From Tolypothrix tenuis PCC 7101 (GTDB lineage: Bacteria > Cyanobacteriota > Cyanobacteriia > Cyanobacteriales > Nostocaceae), in NCBI RefSeq assembly GCF_002368295.1, contig NZ_AP018248.1, forward strand, positions 4,370,458 through 4,434,457: a DNA stretch of 64,000 nt, written 5' to 3'. Position numbers and translations under genes: made by a program. The notes beneath the pieces are model-generated. The model saw only the letters and a program-made list of their open reading frames with translations, was not told the DNA's origin and did no database searches. Below are positions 27,524 to 36,481 of this stretch, one piece after another (the first letter of the stretch is position 1; each line of letters opens with the position of its first letter).

Positions 27524-30500
27524 ACCCTCACCTGTTTAGCTGCTTTCCGGTTTTCAAGTGCTTGTTGTGCCTCTTCCGCAGACATCCCCTCTAGCTGTTT
27601 AACGATTTGTGCTATCTTTGCCGTCATTCCTGGTTTAGATTCATAAGCAATTAGTTTTTGGGATAATTCCGCTACTGTGGGTGATTCAAACAAACAACGC
27701 AGAGGTATGTCTAATTTAAAAGTTTCTCGAATGCGGGAGATAACTTGAGTTGCTAACAAGGAGTGTCCACCTAAGTCAAAAAAGTTGTCGTAAATGCCAA
27801 CTCGCTCAACCCGAAGAATTTTCGCCCAAATGCCTATCAATACTTCTTCAATAGCGTTACGAGGAGGTACAAAACTATCTGGAAAAGTGACTATGTTTGT
27901 GTCAGGTTTGGGTAGTGACCGCCTATCTACTTTACCATTTGGTAAAAGTGGTAATTTTGGCAGAAATACAAAAGCAGAGGGAATCATATATTGCGGCAGC
28001 TTTGGTTTGAGAAAATCACAAAGCTGTGAAATTTCCAATGAAGGAAATGATGAATTTTGAATTACATAAGCTACCAAGCGTTTATTTTTCGGTTCATCTT
28101 CTCTAGCGATAACTACAGCTTTTGCCACAGCCGGATGTTGGCTAAGTACTGCTTCAATTTCTCCCAGTTCAATCCGAAATCCCCGAATTTTAACTTGATT
28201 ATCTGCTCGACCAACAAAAGCAATATTACCATCAGGTAAATAGCGCGCTAAATCACCAGTTTTGTACAAACTTGCGCCTGGGTGATGACTAAATTTATTA
28301 GGTATAAATTTTTGGGCAGTTAACTCTGGGCGGTTATGATAACCTCTAGCTAAACCCTCACCAGCAATATAAAGTTCTCCACAAACGCCAATCGGTACTG
28401 GCTGTAAATAAGAATCTAAAATGTAAATTTGGGTGTTGGCAAATGGTCTGCCAATGGGTACTAACTGTTCTGTTGATAAATTTGTGCTAGAACTTTCGTA
28501 ATAAGAACTATCAATTGTGGTTTCAGTTAATCCAAAAGAATTAATTAGTCTTGTTTGTTTACCGATAAATGATTTATTTTTTTTGTACTCACCACCATAC
28601 CAACTATCAGAACCGCAGATGAGCAGTTGCATAAAATCTAGGCTCTGTTGGCTCTTTTCTAAATACTGGATCAGGTTATTTAAAACTACTGGTACAAATT
28701 CAGCACAGTCAACTTTTTGTTGGCACATCAAGGCATATAATTTTTCCGGTTCTAGTAGGAATTCACGCGGACAAATAACTAATTTGGCACCAGAACATAA
28801 AGCCCGAATGAAATCGCCTGCAAAAACATCGAAGGAGAAATTAGCCATTTGCAGGTGACAAGTTAAAGATGGCAGTTGATAAGCTTGCTCCCAGCTATAA
28901 TATGCATTGACAAGGCTGCTATGGTTCACCATCACACCCTTTGCTTGACCAGTAGAACCAGAGGTATAGATGAGATATGCTAAATTTTCGGGTGTAACTT
29001 TGTTGAGTAAATTTAACTCTGATTCTTGAGCAATGAACGCCCAATCTGCATCTAAACAAACTACTTCACCTTGATAAGCTGGAAGTGCATCGACTAAATG
29101 TTTTTGAGTTATTAGTACCTGACAATTTGCATCTTGCACCATGTAACTTAGGCGCTGTGCAGGTTGGTCTGGATCTAGGGGTATGTATGCACCACCAGCT
29201 TTGAGTACACCTAAAACTGCGATCGCAATTTCCAGGCTGCGTTCTACACCAATCCCTACTAAGACTTCTGCACCTACACCTAATTTTTGTAAGTAGCGTG
29301 CTAACTGATTCGCACGTTGATTTAGTTGTTGATAGGTAAGACTTTGTTCTGCAAATACTACAGCTACTGCATCAGGTGTTTTCTCTACCTGTGCTTCAAA
29401 TAGTTGATGTATACATTGCTGAGGAAACTCTAGCTGGGTTTGATTCCACTCTACTAGTAGTTGATGTTTCTCGGCTGCGGTTAAGATTGGTAGTTCGTGA
29501 AGGCGCACCTCTGGATTAACCGCCATTCCTGACAGCAATGTTTGGAAATGACCTAACATTCGCGTAATGGTAGCAGTATCAAAACGAGTGCTATCCCCAG
29601 CAATTCTAATTTCTAACTCAGACCCAGGAATAACGCTAATAGTTAGGGGATAACTGGTGTAGTCAACGGCGCTGAGAGTCTCAATTTCTAAATTTTTTCG
29701 CCAATCAGACAACGCCTGATCTACCGGATAATTTTCAAATACCACAATGCTTTCAAATAAAGGTAAACCTCGCGGTATTTCACTCCAACCTTGAATTTCT
29801 ACCAGTGGAGTATATTCATATTGTCGGATTTCTAATAATTGATGCTGTAACTTTCCTAGCCAAGAAAGTAACGACATTTCTGCGTCCAACTTCACCCGTA
29901 AAGGTAGGGTATTAATGAATATTCCTACCATTGACTCGGCTTTTGGTAGTTCTACTGGACGACCGGAAACTGTCACACCATACACTACCTCATTCTCACC
30001 ACTGTAGCGGCTCAGAAGTAAAGCCCAAGCCCCCTGAACTATGGTGTTGAGGGTTAGTTGATGCTGTTTTGCCCAAGATTTGAGGGCGGTTGTTGTTACA
30101 GGTGAGAGTTTGAAACTTTGTTCAATATACTTTTCTGGTTGAGCCGACAAACTGTGAACTTGGAGATGAGTTAAACAAGTGGGTGCTGTGACTCCTTTAA
30201 GTGTTTGTCGCCAAAAAGCCTCAGCTTGAGATAAGTCTTGCTGTTGTAACCAAGCAATATACTCAGCGAAGCGATCGCCAAATGGTAAGGTAATTTCTTC
30301 ACCCTGACACAACGCTTCGTAAACTAAAGCAAAATCTTTGAATACTAACGCTCCTGACCAGCCATCAAGGATAATGTGGTGAGAACTCCAAACGAAGTGG
30401 TAATGTTCCTCACCCAAACGAATTAAAGTCAGACGCAATAGAGATTCATCAGATAAATTAAAACCCAATTGGCGATCGCTCAACAACCAAGCCTGGAATT

Positions 30501-30807
30501 TCGCTTGCTGTTCTTCTGGATCTATCCCCCGCCAATCTAATTTTCGTAGAGGTAATTGGACTTTTTTATTGACAACTTGTAGCGGTTTATCAAGTCCTTC
30601 CCAGTGAAAACTAGTACGCAAAGGTGAGTGGTGAGCCACGACTCTTTCCCAAGCTTGTTCAAAAGCCGCAATATTGAGCATTCCCCTTAAGCCATAGCTC
30701 AACTGTACAAAATAAGCACCAAATTCGGATTCATACAAGCTGTGAAAAAGAATACCTTGTTGGACGGGGGAAAGTTCGTAGATATTTTCGATATTAACTG
30801 TATTCAT
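27520..30807 (-). CDS. NRPS module: C-A(Orn-like)-PCP
   Basis: 1095 residues. The condensation domain spans about residues 5-430 (ELSPVQQGILFHSLY, the type that accepts a D-configured donor; HHIILDGWS near 146), matching the epimerase at the end of the preceding gene. The adenylation domain spans about 460-960. The code reads DVGELCSIDK by eye. This agrees with the ornithine code DVGEIGSIDK at all but two positions, one of them a Cys where Gly is usual. A basic diamino acid is the best guess. The carrier protein has LGGHSLLATQ (Ser near 1014), with no further domain. AGGAG lies about 8 bp before the ATG. No ornithine N-hydroxylase is in the window, so a hydroxamate is not predicted unless one is encoded elsewhere. 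Confidence 0.88.
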   Translation of the reverse strand: MNTVNIENIYELSPVQQGILFHSLYESEFGAYFVQLSYGLRGMLNIAAFEQAWERVVAHHSPLRTSFHWEGLDKPLQVVNKKVQLPLRKLDWRGIDPEEQQAKFQAWLLSDRQLGFNLSDESLLRLTLIRLGEEHYHFVWSSHHIILDGWSGALVFKDFALVYEALCQGEEITLPFGDRFAEYIAWLQQQDLSQAEAFWRQTLKGVTAPTCLTHLQVHSLSAQPEKYIEQSFKLSPVTTTALKSWAKQHQLTLNTIVQGAWALLLSRYSGENEVVYGVTVSGRPVELPKAESMVGIFINTLPLRVKLDAEMSLLSWLGKLQHQLLEIRQYEYTPLVEIQGWSEIPRGLPLFESIVVFENYPVDQALSDWRKNLEIETLSAVDYTSYPLTISVIPGSELEIRIAGDSTRFDTATITRMLGHFQTLLSGMAVNPEVRLHELPILTAAEKHQLLVEWNQTQLEFPQQCIHQLFEAQVEKTPDAVAVVFAEQSLTYQQLNQRANQLARYLQKLGVGAEVLVGIGVERSLEIAIAVLGVLKAGGAYIPLDPDQPAQRLSYMVQDANCQVLITQKHLVDALPAYQGEVVCLDADWAFIAQESELNLLNKVTPENLAYLIYTSGSTGQAKGVMVNHSSLVNAYYSWEQAYQLPSLTCHLQMANFSFDVFAGDFIRALCSGAKLVICPREFLLEPEKLYALMCQQKVDCAEFVPVVLNNLIQYLEKSQQSLDFMQLLICGSDSWYGGEYKKNKSFIGKQTRLINSFGLTETTIDSSYYESSSTNLSTEQLVPIGRPFANTQIYILDSYLQPVPIGVCGELYIAGEGLARGYHNRPELTAQKFIPNKFSHHPGASLYKTGDLARYLPDGNIAFVGRADNQVKIRGFRIELGEIEAVLSQHPAVAKAVVIAREDEPKNKRLVAYVIQNSSFPSLEISQLCDFLKPKLPQYMIPSAFVFLPKLPLLPNGKVDRRSLPKPDTNIVTFPDSFVPPRNAIEEVLIGIWAKILRVERVGIYDNFFDLGGHSLLATQVISRIRETFKLDIPLRCLFESPTVAELSQKLIAYESKPGMTAKIAQIVKQLEGMSAEEAQQALENRKAAKQVRV

Positions 30808-30818
30808 TGATTTGTCTC

Positions 30819-33800
30819 CTAAGCTTTTTGGTTGAATTTTGCCAACAATTTATCCAAGTCTTGTTGATTCAACTTGGCTTGGGGGAAATCTGAAGGGGTA
30901 AAACCAGCAGTTTCAGGAGATTGGCAATGAATAATGAGCGATCGCAATGCTTGAATAAAACTATTCGCCAATTTTTCCACTGTGGCTTGCTGATGTATGG
31001 CTTTGCTGTAAATCCAATTCACTTGCAATTTTCCGCCCGTAACAATTGCTACAACTTCAATTAGATAAACTCGATTACCCCGCAAACTCCGCCCTGAACC
31101 TGCGGATTCTTTTGCAGGCGCAAATAGGGAAGACTGGGACATTACTTGGTCTGTTTGTCCTAAATAGTTAAACAGAACCTCAGCTTGGGGTAAGGTTTGG
31201 AGTTTTTCGCCCTCATCGCTGAGGTAACGCAGTACACCATAACCAAGTCCGCGATTAGGGATTGCACGGAGTTGCTCTTTGACAGTCTTCAAAGCATTCC
31301 CCAAATCTGCAACATTGACTAAATTCAGCAGCACTGGGAAATGGGTAGTAAACCAACCCACAGTCCGCGATAAGTTCACATCCGCAAAAATATCCTCTCG
31401 TCCATGTCCTTCCAGTTCCAGCAGCAGGGAATTTTCTGTTGTCCACTCTGCAAATGCTTGTACAAGTGCTGTCAGCAACACATCGTTAATTTGGGTGTGA
31501 TAAGCCTGATGTATATCCTGTAGTAAAGCTTGGGTTTCTTGTTGGTTGAGGGAAACTGTCACAGTACGAGTTTCAACTAGTGTATTTTTCCCTTCTGTAT
31601 AGTCTACAGGTAAGGGCGAGATTGGTTTTTCTAGTTGCTTCAACCAATAATTTAACTCTTGCTTGATAGTTGCAGATTGAGCATATTCTTGCAAACGAAA
31701 AGCCCACTCTAAAAATGAAATTGTCTTGTGTGGTAAATGTATCGCCTCACCCTGACTTAGCTGCTGATATGCTGTTTGCAAATCTTCGAGTAAAATGCGC
31801 CAAGAAAGACCATCAACAGCTAAGTGGTGGATGATAATTAACAGGCGATCGCTAGTTTTTGCACCTAATTCAAACAATGCAAATTTAACTAACGGCCCAT
31901 CTGATAAATTGAGGCTGGCTTGCAATTCGGTGGCTGTTTTTTCAATAGCAATTTTCTGCTCAATTTCTGGTAACGCTGATAAATCTATGCGGGTGAATAT
32001 TGCTGTTTCTTCCGCAGCAGAAATAATTTGTTCCCAACCAGATGCTTGCTGATGAAACCGCAGCCGCAGTGCATCATGATATTCAACTAAATATTGTACT
32101 AACTGCTCCCACAAATTGATGTCATTACCTGGCTGTATTTCTAACAGTAAAGATTGATTCCAATGATGTGCATCGGGTTGATTTTGAGCAAAGAACCAAT
32201 ATTGAATCGGTGTCAATGGTACTTTACCAGCGATTAATTCAGGTGCTGCGGGTATGTTTTTGCTCTTAGTAACTACCAATGCTAATTCTGCAATCGTGGG
32301 GCGGTCAAAAACTTGTTTAGGTGTGAGTTGTAAACCCGCTTGATTAGCTCTTGCAACAATCTGAATACTCAGGATAGAATCGCCGCCTAATTCAAAAAAA
32401 TTATCTTGAACACCAACCTGTTCTAGCCGTAATACTTGCGCCCAAATATCAGCTAATGTCTTTTCTATAGCAGTGCGAGGAGCCACAAAATTTCCTGATA
32501 ATTTTGGTTCTGGCAAAGCTTTGAGGTCAATTTTACCATTAGGCAGTTGGGGTATATTGTTGATACGTACAAAAGCCGAAGGAAGCATATATTCTGGGAG
32601 TTTTTCTGCCAAAAAATGGCGCAATTCGCTCAATGTTGGAGCTACTTGTCCCGGTTGGGGAACTATATAAGTTACTAAACGTTTTTGAGTTGAATTTTCT
32701 GCTCTAGCAATAACTAAATTTTCCCGGATGCTTGGATGTTGAGCTAATGCAGTTTCAATTTCGCCTAATTCAATACGGAAACCCCGAATTTTTACTTGCT
32801 GGTCAATACGACCGAGAAATTCTATATTTCCATCTGGTAAATAGCGTGCTAAATCACCTGTTTTGTAGAGACGGCTACCTTCGTTAAAAGGATTGGGAAT
32901 AAAACGTTCTGCTGTTAAATCAGGACGGTTTAAATAACCTCTAGCTAAATTATCGCCGCCTATATATACTTCACCAGCTACACCTAAAGGAACAGGATGT
33001 AAATTCCGGTCAAGTAAGTAAATTTGGGTGTTTGCAATTGGTCTTCCAATAGGAACTGAATTAACTATTTCTGGCGAACAGCAATGATAAACACTACTCC
33101 AAACTGTGGCTTCTGTGGGGCCATATTCGTTAAATAAGTCTGCTTGGGGAAGTTTTTCGAGGTGACGATTCACCAATTCTAATGGACAAGATTCACCAGC
33201 CGCGATCGCACTCCGCAACGAACTTAATTCTTGTTGGCTTGCTTGTTCTAAAATGACCTTATATAAGGAAGGTAAACCTAATAAATGAGTTACCTGATTT
33301 TGGCTAATTAAATTGAGTAAATATGATATATTTTGCTCTCCATCTACTTGGGGGAATACCAAAGTTCCCCCAGAGCATAATGTCCAGAAAATTCCAGCGA
33401 CGGAACTATCAAAAGCAAAGGAAGAAAGCAATAAGAAACCACCTACAGGTTCTTGATAATAATTAAACCGCGCCTGTGTGGAGTTGACTAAATTTTGATG
33501 AGTGATTTGTACACCTTTAGGTTTACCTGTAGAGCCAGAAGTATAGATAACATAAGCTAAATTGGCAGATGTCATCGCCACCGCAGGATTATCTTGACTC
33601 TCAAATGCTATTGTTTCCCAGTCACTATCTAAGCAGATAATTCTGGCTTGAGTTTCTGGTAAATCTTGCAGTAAAGATTGCTGAGTTAATAATACTGGCG
33701 TTTGCGTATCTTGCAGGATAAATTCTAAGCGTTCTGAAGGATAGTTTGGATCTAATGGTACATAAGCACCACCTGCTTTTAAAATAGCAAGAATACCAAT

Positions 33801-35378
33801 AGCTATTGATAAAGAACGCTCTACACAAATCCCCACTAATACTTCTGGTTGAACACCTAATTTCTGTATGTAATGAGCTAATTGATTAGCCTGTTCATTT
33901 AATTCACGGTAGGTTAATTGCTGGTTTTCAAATACCACAGCAATATTATCTGGGGTGCGTTCTGCTTGCGCTTCAAATAGCTGATAAATTAATTGAGATT
34001 GATTGTAATCAACTTGGGTATTGTTAAACTCAAATAGTAGTTGTTCAAGTTCGCGATCGCTTAAAATTTCTAAATCACTAATCGCCGCAGCAGGATTAAT
34101 AATTACACAAGATAATAGCTTCTGAAATTGCGAGATTAAACGTTGAATGTCTTTTGAAGTAAATAAACTATTATCGTACCATAAATCAACAATTAAATTA
34201 TCTGCTTGGCGAACACAAGATAATTTAAGTTTGAATTTGTCAATACAAACATACTCTTTTAATAAATTAAATGTGACTGTATTGGCAGATACTTGCTGTG
34301 CTTGCTCTATAAACTCAAAACAATATGGAAAGCAATTAACGCCCAAGTTTTTACTAAAATCTTGCCAATCAAAATAATCTTGCCATTGATGACCTTGACT
34401 AACTGCTTTTTGAACTTCTTCCCATAATTGGTTAAATGATAAATCAGGCTGTAACGAAGACGCTATTGGTAAATATTTTGCAAATAACCCAATAGCAGGT
34501 TGTAACTCTTCATACTTACGACCATCATATAATTTAGCAACAACTATGTCAGGATGATCGAGATTCCGCCATAAGATAATTTGCCAGCAAGCTAATAAGA
34601 AATTACTTAAATCATCAGTTGGTTTTTGCAAAACTTTCTCAATATCAACTGAAAAATTTTTATCTAATTCCAGCCTGCAAAATTTTGGTTCAAAAACTGC
34701 AACATTCTCAAAGCATTTTTGCTCAAAAGGCAACTTCGCATCAAAACAATTAGAAATTTCTTGTTGTTGCCAGTATGCTTTTCCTAATTTAGCATCTTCT
34801 GCTGTGAGTAATTCATGTTGCCATTCTGCAATATCCGCGTATTGCAATGCTTTATTAGATAATTCCTCATGATTGCTATTAGCTATATAGCAACGGCTAA
34901 TTTCCTGTACTAAATTACGCAGTCCAACTGCATCATTTATCATCCCTGGCAAACTTACAAGCAATATATAATGATTAGGCGCAAATTTAATTAACTCTAC
35001 TTCGGTAAAATTTAAATTTTTAGAACTCTCACTAGTCAAAAATAAATTTAATTTTCGTTCTTTATCGTCATCAGCATAACTAGCCCAATCATCATAAATA
35101 ATTGATATATCTTGATGTTCAGCAATTACCTGTAACGGAATCATCATCCCTGGTAGACATTGAAAACTGGTACGCAGTATTTCATGTTGATTAACAACAT
35201 CCTGTAAAGATTGCTTGAGAATCTCTACATCCAAATTACCATCGATAGAAATAGCACACTGAGCAACATAAGAATTATCTTGAGTAACCGCTTGTAATTT
35301 CCATAAACGCTCTTGCTGTGGAGAAAGTCGATAACCTGCGACATTTTCTGTTGGCGAAGTATTGTTGATAATTTGCAT
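30819..35378 (-). CDS. NRPS module: interface domain-A(His-like)-PCP-E
   Basis: 1519 residues. The first 440 or so residues are condensation-like (YRLSPQQERLWKLQ) but lack the HHxxxDG motif. The equivalent stretch reads LVSLPGMINDAVG near residue 155, so this is a non-condensing 'interface' domain of the kind that recruits a beta-hydroxylase in siderophore synthetases. The adenylation domain spans about 450-960 with code DSALIAEVWK, closest to histidine (bacitracin His DSELTAEVCK). The carrier protein (LGGDSILSIQ, Ser near 998) is followed by an epimerization domain at about 1030-1490 (HHLAVDGLSW). With the stand-alone hydroxylase encoded just upstream it should load D-beta-hydroxyhistidine. 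The missing condensation step is presumably done by the extra C domain ending the preceding synthetase. GAGGA at 35387-35391 precedes the start. Confidence 0.88.
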   Translation of the reverse strand: MQIINNTSPTENVAGYRLSPQQERLWKLQAVTQDNSYVAQCAISIDGNLDVEILKQSLQDVVNQHEILRTSFQCLPGMMIPLQVIAEHQDISIIYDDWASYADDDKERKLNLFLTSESSKNLNFTEVELIKFAPNHYILLVSLPGMINDAVGLRNLVQEISRCYIANSNHEELSNKALQYADIAEWQHELLTAEDAKLGKAYWQQQEISNCFDAKLPFEQKCFENVAVFEPKFCRLELDKNFSVDIEKVLQKPTDDLSNFLLACWQIILWRNLDHPDIVVAKLYDGRKYEELQPAIGLFAKYLPIASSLQPDLSFNQLWEEVQKAVSQGHQWQDYFDWQDFSKNLGVNCFPYCFEFIEQAQQVSANTVTFNLLKEYVCIDKFKLKLSCVRQADNLIVDLWYDNSLFTSKDIQRLISQFQKLLSCVIINPAAAISDLEILSDRELEQLLFEFNNTQVDYNQSQLIYQLFEAQAERTPDNIAVVFENQQLTYRELNEQANQLAHYIQKLGVQPEVLVGICVERSLSIAIGILAILKAGGAYVPLDPNYPSERLEFILQDTQTPVLLTQQSLLQDLPETQARIICLDSDWETIAFESQDNPAVAMTSANLAYVIYTSGSTGKPKGVQITHQNLVNSTQARFNYYQEPVGGFLLLSSFAFDSSVAGIFWTLCSGGTLVFPQVDGEQNISYLLNLISQNQVTHLLGLPSLYKVILEQASQQELSSLRSAIAAGESCPLELVNRHLEKLPQADLFNEYGPTEATVWSSVYHCCSPEIVNSVPIGRPIANTQIYLLDRNLHPVPLGVAGEVYIGGDNLARGYLNRPDLTAERFIPNPFNEGSRLYKTGDLARYLPDGNIEFLGRIDQQVKIRGFRIELGEIETALAQHPSIRENLVIARAENSTQKRLVTYIVPQPGQVAPTLSELRHFLAEKLPEYMLPSAFVRINNIPQLPNGKIDLKALPEPKLSGNFVAPRTAIEKTLADIWAQVLRLEQVGVQDNFFELGGDSILSIQIVARANQAGLQLTPKQVFDRPTIAELALVVTKSKNIPAAPELIAGKVPLTPIQYWFFAQNQPDAHHWNQSLLLEIQPGNDINLWEQLVQYLVEYHDALRLRFHQQASGWEQIISAAEETAIFTRIDLSALPEIEQKIAIEKTATELQASLNLSDGPLVKFALFELGAKTSDRLLIIIHHLAVDGLSWRILLEDLQTAYQQLSQGEAIHLPHKTISFLEWAFRLQEYAQSATIKQELNYWLKQLEKPISPLPVDYTEGKNTLVETRTVTVSLNQQETQALLQDIHQAYHTQINDVLLTALVQAFAEWTTENSLLLELEGHGREDIFADVNLSRTVGWFTTHFPVLLNLVNVADLGNALKTVKEQLRAIPNRGLGYGVLRYLSDEGEKLQTLPQAEVLFNYLGQTDQVMSQSSLFAPAKESAGSGRSLRGNRVYLIEVVAIVTGGKLQVNWIYSKAIHQQATVEKLANSFIQALRSLIIHCQSPETAGFTPSDFPQAKLNQQDLDKLLAKFNQKA

Positions 35379-35451
35379 AACTACATTCCTCTAAATAACT
35401 TTTATTTTTAATTACTTTCCCTGTCTGCATAATCTTTGCACCACTCTGCGT

Positions 35452-36474
35452 TTAAAAAGCAGAATTAGTCAACGGATCAGCCATCCCCACCACGACCTTA
35501 CGTGACCCCTCAAACGACGAACGACCATGAGCAACCGACATATTATCTAACATTAATAAATCCCCTGCTTCCCAAGGGAATAAAACCATTTCTTGCTGAT
35601 AAGCTGCGCGTAATTCTGCTAACACTTCCGGTTCAATTGGTGAACCATCACCGTAATAAGTATTATTTGGTAAATCCTCTTCCTTAAACTCTGCTAATAA
35701 AGCATTTCTGAGAGTAGGTTCGAGAGTGGAAATGTGGAAGAAAGTTGCATGATTAAACCACACTAATTCACCAGTTTTGGGATGTTTAGCGACTGCTTGA
35801 CGTAGTTGACGAGTCCGCAAACGATCCCCAGTTTTCCACTCAAATTCAATATTGTTTTTTCGGCAATATTCTTCAACTACAAATTTATCTCTAGTTTGAA
35901 ATACAGTCTGCCAAGTTAGCCCAAAACCATCATTATAGTTACGGACATACAAGACTTTTTTTTCAATAAATTTTTCCCGAATTTGGGGATGAATGCGCCC
36001 AAAAATATTGCGACAGTCTGCAATTGGTGTTTCCCCGCCTTGTTGGGCTGCAATTAAACAACCAAAGTAGATTTTTAACGGCCAAGTTAACCAATAAGTA
36101 CCCTCGTTATGTAAGAAAATACTTTGCTCGGCAGGGTAGTCTGTTGATGTGTATATTTTATCACCAACTTCATGTCTTGGGGAAGAGCGATCGCGGTATT
36201 CTAGCAACTGTCCGCTAGAGGTTAATTTAACAAACTCATTGAATAAAGCTGTTGTATTTATATTAAAATTTCGGAAAAGTAAAGCTCTATGCTTCAACAG
36301 CAATGCTTCAATAATCTCTTGATTACTGGCAGCCCATTCTAATAAATTGACCCCAGCTATCGCAGGTTTTACTACCAAAGGAATCCTACTTTCTGGTAGT
36401 AGTTGCTCTGTTTCAATGAGAGTATTTTGAGATATTGTAAAAGTTTTGCGAGTGATATTTCCTAAGTTTCTCAT
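35452..36474 (-). CDS. Stand-alone TauD/SyrP-like beta-hydroxylase
   Basis: About 340 residues from the ATG at 36472-36474, 7 bp after the stop of the preceding NRPS gene; an upstream TTG frame would overlap that gene. It is a TauD-family Fe(II)/2-oxoglutarate oxygenase of the SyrP-like group that beta-hydroxylates carrier-bound Asp or His. The metal site is seen as H122-N-E124 (FLHNEGTYW) and distal H316 (SVAHGRSS), with an Arg in GSRKVVVGM for 2-oxoglutarate. It aligns throughout with the hydroxylase half of the fused protein encoded at 45864-48506. Its position just before the interface-A(His-like) module suggests histidine hydroxylation; Asp cannot be excluded from sequence. 73 bp separate it from the next gene. 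Confidence 0.87.
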   Translation of the reverse strand: MRNLGNITRKTFTISQNTLIETEQLLPESRIPLVVKPAIAGVNLLEWAASNQEIIEALLLKHRALLFRNFNINTTALFNEFVKLTSSGQLLEYRDRSSPRHEVGDKIYTSTDYPAEQSIFLHNEGTYWLTWPLKIYFGCLIAAQQGGETPIADCRNIFGRIHPQIREKFIEKKVLYVRNYNDGFGLTWQTVFQTRDKFVVEEYCRKNNIEFEWKTGDRLRTRQLRQAVAKHPKTGELVWFNHATFFHISTLEPTLRNALLAEFKEEDLPNNTYYGDGSPIEPEVLAELRAAYQQEMVLFPWEAGDLLMLDNMSVAHGRSSFEGSRKVVVGMADPLTNSAF

Positions 36475-36481
36475 ATTTTTA

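Noticed and set aside
30819..33900. Ordinary condensation domain at the start of the His-like module
   Set aside because: The HHxxxDG motif is absent where it should be, and the same is true of the Asp module, so an interface domain is the better call.
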